64,000 nt of DNA from Amycolatopsis acidicola (GTDB lineage: Bacteria > Actinomycetota > Actinomycetes > Mycobacteriales > Pseudonocardiaceae). Each line of letters starts with the position of its first letter. The stretch's first letter is position 1. The notes under the pieces were generated by a model. The model saw only the letters and a list, made by a program, of their open reading frames with translations. It did no database searches and was not told where the DNA came from. The stretch is from positions 88,438-152,437 of the forward strand of contig NZ_VMNW02000011.1 in NCBI RefSeq assembly GCF_007713735.2, read 5' to 3'. This document shows positions 27,491 through 34,759 of this stretch, in pieces. Both the position numbers and the translations under genes were made by a program.

Positions 27491-27522
27491 CGGCGACCGG
27501 CCTTCGGGCCGGTCGCCGTTTT
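27491..27522 (+). terminator. Intrinsic terminator after the MscS-like gene
   Basis: Perfect 12-bp stem CGGCGACCGGCC (27491-27502 with 27507-27518), TTCG loop, followed by TTTT. Confidence 0.9.
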
Positions 27523-27527
27523 CGTGG

Positions 27528-27911
27528 TCAGGCCGGGACGAGGCCCGCCCGGTAACCGGGCTCGTCGAACCGCTCGGCCAGTGAACAGACCGCGAGCAGG
27601 CGCGCGGTGAACCAGTCCGCGTCGGCCCAGCCCCAGAGATCGGCCGGCGCGTCGAACCCCCAGCCCTGTTCCTTCGCCTGGTCGATCAGGCCGCGGGCGT
27701 AGCCGGCGAGCAGGATCGCCCCGGCCACCGCGCCCGAGCCCTCGACGCCGAAGGTCACGATGTCGCGGACGGCGGCCGAGTGCTGGTCGATCGCCGCGGT
27801 CAGTCCGGGCACCGCGGCGGCGGCGAGCAGCCCCGCGCCGAGTTGCGCCCGGAGGCCGGCCAGGGTCTTGCGCGCAGCGGATTCCACCCACAGGGCCGGC
27901 AAGCTCACCAT
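27528..27911 (-). CDS. Small Ala-rich protein of unknown function
   Basis: 127 residues starting MVSLPALWVESAARKTLAGL (ATG at 27911; a GTG one codon later is equally possible). It is helical and Ala-rich with a hydrophobic central part (VEGSGAVAGAILLAGYARGL) and conserved-looking AIDQHSAAVRDIVTFG and DLWGWADADWFTARLLAVC segments. It vaguely recalls small DUF6401-type proteins of Pseudonocardiaceae, but I cannot confirm this. A perfect inverted repeat lies 15 nt upstream, suggesting regulation. Confidence 0.7.
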   Translation of the reverse strand: MVSLPALWVESAARKTLAGLRAQLGAGLLAAAAVPGLTAAIDQHSAAVRDIVTFGVEGSGAVAGAILLAGYARGLIDQAKEQGWGFDAPADLWGWADADWFTARLLAVCSLAERFDEPGYRAGLVPA

Positions 27912-27925
27912 GTTCGCCACGGTAG

Positions 27926-27946
27926 CTGTTCGCGCGCTGCGAACAG
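27926..27946. promoter_or_regulatory. Perfect inverted repeat upstream of the small Ala-rich gene
   Basis: CTGTTCGC-N5-GCGAACAG, 8-bp perfect arms, 15 nt before the start at 27911. Probable operator; the regulator is not identifiable. Confidence 0.5.
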
Positions 27947-28113
27947 AGCGGATGTGACGTAAGATTCTCCGCTTTTCCGCACATTCGCGCTGGTCAGCAC
28001 CGGTGCGTGCACGACTGCTCACGCGCTGTCCGGCGACGGGGAACACAGATTGACGCTTCGCCCGACCGGGTAGCCGTCCTCCCGGTGATCGACGATCCGG
28101 AGGTGGTTCAGTC

Positions 28114-28989
28114 TTGTCAACTGTCGCGTTAGGACAGTCCGGGTGGATGTCCACGGTACTCACACCCTTGATCAACATCGTGGCCATCGTGGTGGTGGCC
28201 GTGCTGCTGCGCTGGCTGGTGCACCGGCTGATCAGCCGGATGACCACGGGACTCGGCTCCGGCAGGCTCCCCTCGATCCTGCGGCCGAGCCGGGCAGGCG
28301 GGTCCGCGGCCTCGGAAAGACGGGTGCAGCGAGCACGCACGGTGGGCTCGCTGCTGCGTTCGGTGGCCACGTTCCTGATCTACGGCATCGCGTTCATCCT
28401 GGTGCTGAGCAAACTCGGGATCAACATCGCGCCGATCCTCGCCTCCGCCGGGGTGGTCGGGGTCGCCGTCGGGTTCGGCGCGCAGAACCTCGTCAAGGAC
28501 TTCCTGTCCGGGATCTTCATGATGCTCGAGGACCAGTACGGCGTCGGGGACGTCGTCGACCTCGGGGACGCGGCCGGGACCGTGGAGATGGTGGGGCTGC
28601 GGATCACCACGGTGCGCGACGTGAGCGGCACCGTCTGGTACGTCCGCAACGGCACGATCAGCGCCGTGGGCAACTCGACCCAGCGGTTCGGCGTCGCGGT
28701 GGTGGACATCCCGATCGGCTACGGCGCGGACGTGGACCGGGCGATCGAGATCGCCGGGCAGGCCGCCCACGAGACCGTCGAACGCTCGCCGATCGCCGAG
28801 GACGTGCTCGGCGACGTGGAGATCCTGGGGGCACAGGACCTCACCCAGGCGGCGATCACCCTCCGGCTCACGGTGACCACGAGGCCCGGCAGGCAGTGGG
28901 CCGTCCGCCGCGCGCTGACCGCGGACGTGAAGATGGCGCTGGACACCGCGGGCATCGCCGCGCCGCTGACGGCCTACCCGTCGAACTGA
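28114..28989 (+). CDS. Mechanosensitive ion channel, MscS family
   Basis: 291 residues from a TTG at 28114 with GGAGG 9 nt upstream (ATG at 28147 is an alternative). Two to three membrane helices. The pore helix and beta domain are typical: LILASAGVVGVAVGFGAQNLVKD-type segment (visible as VGVAVGFGAQNLVKDFLSGI), then YGVGDVVDLGDAAGTVEMVG, RTTTVRD-like RITTVRDVSG, and VRNGTISAVGNSTQ. The C-terminal alpha/beta domain follows. It opens under membrane tension to release osmolytes on hypo-osmotic shock. Confidence 0.94.
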   Translation: MSTVALGQSGWMSTVLTPLINIVAIVVVAVLLRWLVHRLISRMTTGLGSGRLPSILRPSRAGGSAASERRVQRARTVGSLLRSVATFLIYGIAFILVLSKLGINIAPILASAGVVGVAVGFGAQNLVKDFLSGIFMMLEDQYGVGDVVDLGDAAGTVEMVGLRITTVRDVSGTVWYVRNGTISAVGNSTQRFGVAVVDIPIGYGADVDRAIEIAGQAAHETVERSPIAEDVLGDVEILGAQDLTQAAITLRLTVTTRPGRQWAVRRALTADVKMALDTAGIAAPLTAYPSN

Positions 28990-29025
28990 CCGATGACTTC
29001 CGGCCCCGCGGCCGGTCTGCCTGAC

Positions 29026-29394
29026 ATGACTCGAATCTCGCAGATCCGCACCATCGGCATTCCGGTCCGGGACCAGGACCGCGCGGTGGAGTTCTACGTC
29101 GGCACGCTCGGCTTCGAAAAGCGAATGGACGTGTCCTACGGGCAGCGCTGGGTGGAGGTGGCGCCGGCAGGCTCCACGACGACGATCGCACTGGTGCGGA
29201 GCGACTCCCCCGGCGTGGACACCGGTATCCGGCTGACCACCGCGGACGCGGCGGCCGACCACGCCGGACTCCGCGAGCACGGCGTGGACGTCGACGCGGA
29301 AATCCTGCGCTGGCAGGGCGTTCCGCCGATGTTCTCCCTGCGCGACCCCGACGGGAACCGGCTGCTCCTCGTCGAGGCTACGAACCGGACCTGA
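29026..29394 (+). CDS. VOC/glyoxalase-family protein
   Basis: 122 residues from the ATG at 29026 (MTRISQIRTIGIPVRDQDRA); an upstream ATG at 28993 would add 11 residues, and neither has a convincing ribosome site. Two beta-alpha-beta-beta-beta modules of the vicinal-oxygen-chelate fold are recognisable: IPVRDQDRAVEFYVGTLGFE at the start and FSLRDPDGNRLLLVE at the end, with the terminal metal-ligand Glu. Likely a small metal-dependent lyase, isomerase or resistance-type protein; substrate unknown. It follows the MscS gene. Confidence 0.85.
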   Translation: MTRISQIRTIGIPVRDQDRAVEFYVGTLGFEKRMDVSYGQRWVEVAPAGSTTTIALVRSDSPGVDTGIRLTTADAAADHAGLREHGVDVDAEILRWQGVPPMFSLRDPDGNRLLLVEATNRT

Positions 29395-29500
29395 CGCCCT
29401 CGGCGTCGGCCGGGACCGGGTTCACCTCCGCCTGGTAATCCTCGGCAGCGATCCGCGCTGCCTGCAGTACCGAATCGAAAACCGGGGTCGGTTCCTCCAT
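29378..29500 (-). CDS. Small 40-residue hypothetical protein
   Basis: ATG at 29500 preceded by GAGGGGG at good spacing. Sequence MEEPTPVFDSVLQAARIAAE continuing to GVRSGS. It is acidic and probably helical. Its 3' end overlaps the convergent VOC gene by 17 nt. It is downstream of the LysR gene with a 35-nt gap. The ribosome site is the main evidence; no family recognised. Confidence 0.45.
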   Translation of the reverse strand: MEEPTPVFDSVLQAARIAAEDYQAEVNPVPADAEGVRSGS

Positions 29501-29535
29501 AGCAGCCCCCTCACGAACTCCCATATGTGAATTGT

Positions 29536-30486
29536 TCACCGCATGCCGGATTCCCGCACGCCGGGGGGAGCATTTGTGCCGAGCCGCCGTCCGACCCCGG
29601 GACAAACGGAGCGCACGGTGTCCAGAAATGCGCCGAGTACGGGCGAGGAGTCACCGGCGCGGAAGGAAAGGACGAGGTCAGGGAGCCAGGTTCGCGGGCT
29701 CACCTCGCACACCCAGGTGTCCGGGCGGGCGGCCGCACGCAGGCACGCCGGGCCGAGGCCGACACCGATCCCGCACGCGGCGAGGCCGATGATCGTGTGC
29801 ACGTCACGCGCTTCGGTGGCCGTGTCCAGCGACCGGGTGTCGAATACCTCACGCAGCCCGCTCAGCACTGTGGGTTCTTCACCCACTGATGCGATGATCA
29901 GGCGCTGTTCGCGCAACTGCTCCAGCCGCACACGTGCTTGTCCCGCATAGGGATGCGCCGTACCGACCACCGCGACCAGCTGGTCCCGGCCGACCGTGAC
30001 GGACACCAGTCCTTCGGCACCGGCGCCGCGCGGCGCTCCCCTGCCGACCGCCACGTCGAGCTCGCCCCCGATCAGCGCCGCAGCGCTTTGCGCGGTGGAC
30101 ATTTCGTGCAGGCCGAGCCGGACCCCGGGGTGCCCGGCACCGAACCGGCCGAGCACCGAGGGCAGCAGTTCGAGCAGCGCCGAACCGATGAAACCCAGTC
30201 GCAGCCTGCCTGTCTCGCCTCGCGCGGCACGGCCGGCGTCCACCGCGGCCGCCGACATCTCGCACAACGCCTTGCGCGCCCGGACGAGGAAGGCCTCACC
30301 CGCCGCCGTCGGGAACACGCCGTTCGGGGTGCGATCGAACAGTTTCGCGCCGATTTCCCGTTCCAGCGCGGCGATCTGCTTCGACAACGGCGGCTGCGCG
30401 ATGCCGACCGACGTGGCCGCGCGGCCGAAGTGCTGGTGCTCGGCGAGCGCGAGCGCATAACGCAGATGCCTGGCGTCCATATCCAC
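29536..30486 (-). CDS. LysR-family transcriptional regulator
   Basis: 316 residues (or 314 from the internal ATG). N-terminal winged helix-turn-helix (RHLRYALALAEHQHFGRAAT, then AQPPLSKQIAALEREIGAKL) and a periplasmic-binding-like effector domain (LRLGFIGSALLELLPSVLGR onward, with IGLAACGIGVGLGP). It is divergent from the alpha/beta hydrolase gene, which it probably controls. A near-palindrome of ATATCC type overlaps its own start codon, and a second GATATC lies 22 nt further on. Confidence 0.93.
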   Translation of the reverse strand: MDMDARHLRYALALAEHQHFGRAATSVGIAQPPLSKQIAALEREIGAKLFDRTPNGVFPTAAGEAFLVRARKALCEMSAAAVDAGRAARGETGRLRLGFIGSALLELLPSVLGRFGAGHPGVRLGLHEMSTAQSAAALIGGELDVAVGRGAPRGAGAEGLVSVTVGRDQLVAVVGTAHPYAGQARVRLEQLREQRLIIASVGEEPTVLSGLREVFDTRSLDTATEARDVHTIIGLAACGIGVGLGPACLRAAARPDTWVCEVSPRTWLPDLVLSFRAGDSSPVLGAFLDTVRSVCPGVGRRLGTNAPPGVRESGMR

Positions 30487-30516
30487 TGGATATCACGGAT
30501 GCCTTTGTGAGATATC
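30479..30516. promoter_or_regulatory. Probable LysR operator region
   Basis: ATATCCACTGGATAT (30479-30493) is palindromic except at its centre, and GATATC recurs at 30489-30494 and 30511-30516, two helical turns apart. It lies between the divergent regulator and hydrolase. Confidence 0.5.
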
Positions 30517-30555
30517 GGAGTGGATGGCCTTGGCGTGGCCCGCGAGGTTGGTGCC

Positions 30556-31251
30556 ATGACCACTTTGCACGTCGAGGAATGGGGCACCGGCGGACGGACG
30601 GCGGTGCTGCTGCACGGCTTGTCCGGCGGCGCGCGTTCCTGGGCCGCGATCGCGGAAGAGCTGGTGCGGCGCGGTTACCGGGTGCTCGCGCCGGAGCTCA
30701 CCGGGCACGGCCGCAGTCCGCGCGCGAGCTACAGCCGTGAGCGCTGGGCCGACGATCTGCTGGAAAACCTTCCCGCCGCACCGGAACTGGCGATCGGGCA
30801 CTCACTCGGTGGGGTGCTGCTGGCGATGATCGCCGACCGGCTGCGCCCGGCTCGTGCCGTCTACGAGGATCCGGCGTGGTATCCGTGGGCGGGGCCGTCC
30901 TACGGCGAGACACAGCCGGGAATCCGTGCCATGAAAGCGCTTGCCGAGACCGACCTGCGCGCGGCGAATCCGCGCTGGAGCGAGGCCGGGCTCGCGGCGA
31001 GGCTGGCGGAGCTTCGCGAGTGGGACCCGGAAACCACTCGGATGGCTTACCTGGAAACCGCTTACGTCCCGGTGTTCCCGGTGGTGCCGTCCTTGCTGGT
31101 ACTGGCCGACCCGAGCCCGGTGCTCGCGCCCGCGATCGCGGAACACTTCGCCGACGTCGGGTTCGAGAGCCGCGTAGTGGCGGGCGCCGGGCACTTCGTC
31201 CATCTCGACGCGCACCCGGGTTTCGTCGCCGCGCTCGACGGCTGGGCGTGA
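30556..31251 (+). CDS. Alpha/beta-fold hydrolase
   Basis: 231 residues from the ATG at 30556 (MTTLHVEEWGTGG); an earlier ATG at 30520 has its ribosome site too close. Motifs: VLLHGLSGGARSW (oxyanion HG), GHGRSPR, the nucleophile elbow IGHSLGGVLLAM (Ser), and the C-terminal GAGHFVHLDAHP (His). Likely an esterase or lactonase; substrate unknown. Its stop overlaps the start of the broken MFS gene by 4 nt, so the two were once coupled and probably controlled by the divergent LysR protein. Confidence 0.9.
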   Translation: MTTLHVEEWGTGGRTAVLLHGLSGGARSWAAIAEELVRRGYRVLAPELTGHGRSPRASYSRERWADDLLENLPAAPELAIGHSLGGVLLAMIADRLRPARAVYEDPAWYPWAGPSYGETQPGIRAMKALAETDLRAANPRWSEAGLAARLAELREWDPETTRMAYLETAYVPVFPVVPSLLVLADPSPVLAPAIAEHFADVGFESRVVAGAGHFVHLDAHPGFVAALDGWA

Positions 31252-32454
31252 CCGTCCTGCCGGTCGTCCTGACCGCGACTTTCATGCAGCTCCTCGACGT
31301 GACGATCGCGCAGGTGGCGATCCCGTCGATCCGGGCCGGGCTGCACGCCGGGCCCGGAACGCTGCAGCTGGTGCTCGCCGGGTACACCCTCGCCTACGCC
31401 TGTCTGCTGATCACCGCGGCGAGGCTGGGTGACCGGTTCGGTTACCGGCGGTTGTTCGTACTCGGCCTGGTGGTGTTCACCCTGGCGTCCGCTGCCTGCG
31501 CCGCCGCGCCGACGGCGTCGGTGCTCGTGGCGGCCAGGGTGGTCCAGGGCGCGGGCAGCGGGCTGATGGCGCCTCAGGTGTTCTCGATCATCCAGACCGC
31601 GCTGCCCGCGTCGCAGCGCCCGCGCGCGTTGAGTTTCCTGGGCGCCACAATGGGAATCGCGTCGCTGTCCGGGCCGGTGCTCGGGGCACTGCTGCTCGGG
31701 CTCGGCGGCTGGCGGCTGTTGTTCCTGGTCAACGTGCCGGTCAGCCTGCTGGCGCTCGCGGGCGCCGGCAGGCTGCCGAAGACGAGGCCCCCCAGCGCGC
31801 CCAAGGTGGACGCGCCCGGCGCGGCGCTCGCGATGGCCGGACTCGGCCTGCTGGTGTTCCCACTCTCCGTAGGCCGCGAACTCCACTGGCCATTGTGGAC
31901 ATTCGGTTGCTTCGCCGCGGCCGTCGTGCTGTTGCTCCTTTTCGCACGCTCGCAGGCGCGTGGCCGTGAACCACTCCTGCACCCGAGCGTCCTGCGCGAC
32001 CGTCGCCCCGTTCGCGGCGGCCGCGATCCTCGGCAGCCGCATCGCGCCACCGATCGCCCGCAGGTTCGGATTCCGGCTCCTGACCGCCGCGGCCGCCACG
32101 CTCGCCCTGGTCACGGCTGTCTTGGCCTGGCGCGACACAGTGTTGACACCGCTGCTGGCCCTCGGCGGCGCGGCGTTCGGCCTGTTCACCGCCTCGGTCT
32201 TTTCCCTGGTACTGGCCGAAGTGCACCCTGACGCGACCGGCTCGGCGTCGGGTCTCCTTCCCACGGCGCAACAACTCGGCGGCTCCCTCGGAATCACCTT
32301 CGCCGGACTAATTTTCGCCGACGGATATTTCGGCGGCGCGATGGTGTACGAGGCCGCCGTTTTCCTTTTCACGTCGGGCCTTTGTGCCCTTGCCTCGCGC
32401 GCCGGGGCACGCGGAGCATCGGGCACGAGAGCCGAGTCCAGGGACTTCGGATGA
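31248..32454 (+). pseudogene. Disrupted MFS (DHA2-type) drug-export permease
   Basis: The N-terminal half (31248 to about 32000) reads as a normal DHA2 transporter: LLDVTIAQVAIPSIRAGL, LGDRFGYRRLFVLGLVVF and VQGAGSGLMAPQVFSIIQ cover helices 1-6 and beyond. Near 32000, just after LLHPSVLRD, the frame shifts and the match resumes in another frame at TVAPFAAAAILGSRIAPPIA, continuing to GSASGLLPTAQQLGGSLGIT. About 80-100 residues of the middle are missing, so this is a deletion plus frameshift. The start overlaps the hydrolase stop (GTGA). Confidence 0.85.
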
Positions 32455-33413
32455 CCAAACGCGTTGCCGGGCGTTCCCGGCTGAGATCCCCCACCGGGCC
32501 GTCGAAATCGGCGGCGGCACGGCGGTGGTGGAAACGCGGGACCACGGCGGTGCTCACCGCGGGCGCGCTGGCGGGTGCGATCAGCGCCGTGCTGGCGTTG
32601 CGGCCGACGCCGGATCCGGAGGACTCCGCCGACATCACGGCCGTCCGGGTGATTCCACAGGTCACGATGAGCGAATACGTGCAGCGGTTGGAGGCTTCGG
32701 GACAGGGCCACTTCGGGCGTGCGTTCGCCGCGCGGCAAAGCACGAGCACGGAACTGACCGGTGAGTCGAGCAGCCCGGCACAGAGCCGTTCTTCCTCGCC
32801 TCGCAGCAAATCCAGCCGGTCCTCTTCGGCCGGTCCGACGTCCGCGGAGACTTCGACCGCACCGCCGACGACTTCGCCGGCAGCGAAGATGAAGGCGAAC
32901 GGCGGTTTCGACGTGGTTCCGGGCACGCATCCGGACGAGGTCCTGAACTACATCGCGGAACGGGACCGGCTCTCGGCACGGCAGTTCGCGGAGTACCAGG
33001 CCATCCTGCCCGCCGTCATCAACGGTGCCTCCCTCGACGACAAGGGGCAGCCGGTCGATCCCGAAGTAGCGGCGCAACACGTACTCGCGGTGCTCGACGA
33101 CGCGCGGGTCGCGGGCGACGGGACGGAACCGGTGGGCGCGTTGGTGAGTGTCGACGTCACGCTCGCCGGGCTGCGCGGCAAACCGGTGGCGCTCAGGTGG
33201 TCGATGTGGAAATCCGGTGGTGGCGGGCAACTGCACGGTGACTGGCTCAATGACAACCTCGCCTACCGGCTGGAGGCCACCACCGCGCGGGACACCACGA
33301 CCGTCGATCTCTGGGTACCGATGCCGCGGCAAGAGGGGCCGTACCTGATCCGCGCCCAGCTCGCCACCGGCAGCTCGCCACTGGCCGGGAAGGACAGCGA
33401 GCCGTTCAGCTGA
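32451..33413 (+). CDS. Single-pass membrane protein with Ser/Thr-rich linker, unknown function
   Basis: 320 residues from an ATG at 32451 that overlaps the stop of the broken MFS gene. A basic N-terminus is followed by one membrane segment (about 30-52, TTAVLTAGALAGAISAVLAL), a low-complexity Ser/Thr/Pro linker (about 100-145) and a globular C-terminal domain (PDEVLNYIAERDRLSARQFA ... VALRWSMWKSGGGGQLHGDW ... STTVDLWVP-like end). I do not recognise the domain. Probably surface-exposed; the C-terminal part has an all-beta look. Confidence 0.75.
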   Translation: MTKRVAGRSRLRSPTGPSKSAAARRWWKRGTTAVLTAGALAGAISAVLALRPTPDPEDSADITAVRVIPQVTMSEYVQRLEASGQGHFGRAFAARQSTSTELTGESSSPAQSRSSSPRSKSSRSSSAGPTSAETSTAPPTTSPAAKMKANGGFDVVPGTHPDEVLNYIAERDRLSARQFAEYQAILPAVINGASLDDKGQPVDPEVAAQHVLAVLDDARVAGDGTEPVGALVSVDVTLAGLRGKPVALRWSMWKSGGGGQLHGDWLNDNLAYRLEATTARDTTTVDLWVPMPRQEGPYLIRAQLATGSSPLAGKDSEPFS

Positions 33414-33445
33414 ACCGCCTTCGGCCCGACACCCCGCCCAGCCGG

Positions 33446-33490
33446 TTGACACCTCACACCCCCGGCCGCTATCTATTAGCTAACCGTTAG
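33446..33490 (+). promoter_or_regulatory. Promoter and probable PadR operator
   Basis: A -35 TTGACA (33446-33451), an 18-nt spacer and a -10 TATCTA (33470-33475) are followed by CTAACCGTTAG (33480-33490). The latter is an 11-nt palindrome with a central mismatch at the expected transcription start. It precedes the PadR gene. Confidence 0.6.
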
Positions 33491-33502
33491 GGGGTCAACC
33501 AC

Positions 33503-34024
33503 GTGCAGGATGTCGTGCTCGCGATGCTCGCGAAAGAGCCTTCGCACGGCTACCACCTGCGCGCACGGCTGCGCGAGGCGCTCGGCCCGCTGGGCGACGC
33601 CCTGAACGCGGGCCAGGTCTACGTCACCTTGGCCCGCTTGGAAAAGAACGGCCTCGTGTGCGCCGAGCACGCCGACGGCCCGGCCCAAGGCCCGGATCGC
33701 AAGGTCTACGCGCTGACCCCGGCCGGCCAGCGGCGCGTGGCCGACTGGCTCGCGGAAGTGCGGTGGCCCAAACCGGACTTGGCGGAGTTCCACCTCAAAC
33801 TGGTCGCCGCCGCGGCGACCAAGCTCGCCGACCCGCTCGCGATCGTGGACTCCCAGCGGCGAGAATTGTTGCGCCGCTTGCGTGACGCGCAGCGTGCGGC
33901 GATGGCCGAGCCCGCCGACTCGCGCGGCGGGCTGTTGCTGGAGGGCGTGATCCTGCGCCTCCAAGCGGACCTGCGCTGGCTGGAGGCCTGCGAACGAGCG
34001 TGGTCCGAACCAGGAGAGGCATGA
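33503..34024 (+). CDS. PadR-family transcriptional regulator
   Basis: 173 residues, GTG at 33503. The N-terminal winged helix (VVLAMLAKEPSHGYHLRARL ... GQVYVTLARLEKNGLV ... RKVYALTPAGQRRVADWL) is the PadR signature. The C-terminal helical dimerisation part is longer than in minimal PadR proteins. First gene of a PadR-ATPase-FtsX operon; the stop overlaps the ATPase start (ATGA). Such modules typically sense a membrane-active compound and derepress their transporter. A palindrome over the promoter supports autoregulation. Confidence 0.93.
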   Translation: MQDVVLAMLAKEPSHGYHLRARLREALGPLGDALNAGQVYVTLARLEKNGLVCAEHADGPAQGPDRKVYALTPAGQRRVADWLAEVRWPKPDLAEFHLKLVAAAATKLADPLAIVDSQRRELLRRLRDAQRAAMAEPADSRGGLLLEGVILRLQADLRWLEACERAWSEPGEA

Positions 34025-34755
34025 GCGAGGACTACGTGCTGAGAGCGCGCCGGCTACACAAGGAACACGGCAGCGACGCAACGCTGGTGCGCGCCGTGGA
34101 CAGCGTGAACCTGGATGTGCCGCCGGGCCAGACACTGGCCGTTATGGGGCCGAGTGGCAGCGGAAAGTCCACGCTCCTGCAACTCCTCGGCGGCCTGCAA
34201 CACCCGACGAACGGCAAGGTGTGGCTGGGCGGCGAGCGCATCGACCACCTCGGCGAACGGGCGCTGGCCCGGCTGCGGCGCACGTCGATCGGGTTCGTTT
34301 TCCAGGCATACCACCTGATGGAGGAGCTGTCCGCGGTCGAGAACGTGGAGCTGCCCGCACTCTTGGCCGGCCAAACGCCGCGGGCGGCACGACGGCGCGC
34401 GGACGAGTTGCTCGAGCAGGTAGGACTGGCCGACCGGGCCCGGCATCTGCCTTCGGAGCTGTCCGGCGGGCAGCGTCAGCGGGTCGCGATCGCCCGCGCG
34501 CTCGCCAACAAGCCGATGGTCGTACTGGCTGACGAACCGACGGGAAACCTCGACAGCGCAGGGACTTTGGAGGTGCTCCGGTTGTTCGAGGAACTGCGCC
34601 TCGCCGGGCAGACCCTGCTGATCGTCACACACGACGAGCGGGTCGCCGCGACCACGGACAGGCTGATCTCCATGCGCGACGGGCGGTTCGTCGACGACAC
34701 CAGGATGACCGACGCCACCCGGCCGTTGAGCGCGCTGCTCGGGTTCGAGGGCTGA
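34021..34755 (+). CDS. ABC transporter ATP-binding protein (LolD/MacB-type)
   Basis: 244 residues from ATG 34021, coupled to padR. All motifs are normal: Walker A GPSGSGKST, Q-loop FVFQAYHLME, signature LSGGQRQRVAIARALANKP, Walker B VVLADEPTGNLD, H-loop IVTHDERV. It energises the adjacent FtsX-like permease (4-nt gap). By family, the pair works as a mechanotransmission or peptide/lipid-handling system rather than a classical exporter. Confidence 0.95.
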   Translation: MSEDYVLRARRLHKEHGSDATLVRAVDSVNLDVPPGQTLAVMGPSGSGKSTLLQLLGGLQHPTNGKVWLGGERIDHLGERALARLRRTSIGFVFQAYHLMEELSAVENVELPALLAGQTPRAARRRADELLEQVGLADRARHLPSELSGGQRQRVAIARALANKPMVVLADEPTGNLDSAGTLEVLRLFEELRLAGQTLLIVTHDERVAATTDRLISMRDGRFVDDTRMTDATRPLSALLGFEG

Positions 34756-34759
34756 CCGC

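Noticed and set aside
27926..27946. LexA (SOS) box
   Set aside because: The actinobacterial SOS box has GAAC...GTTC order; here it is GTTC...GAAC with 5-nt spacing.
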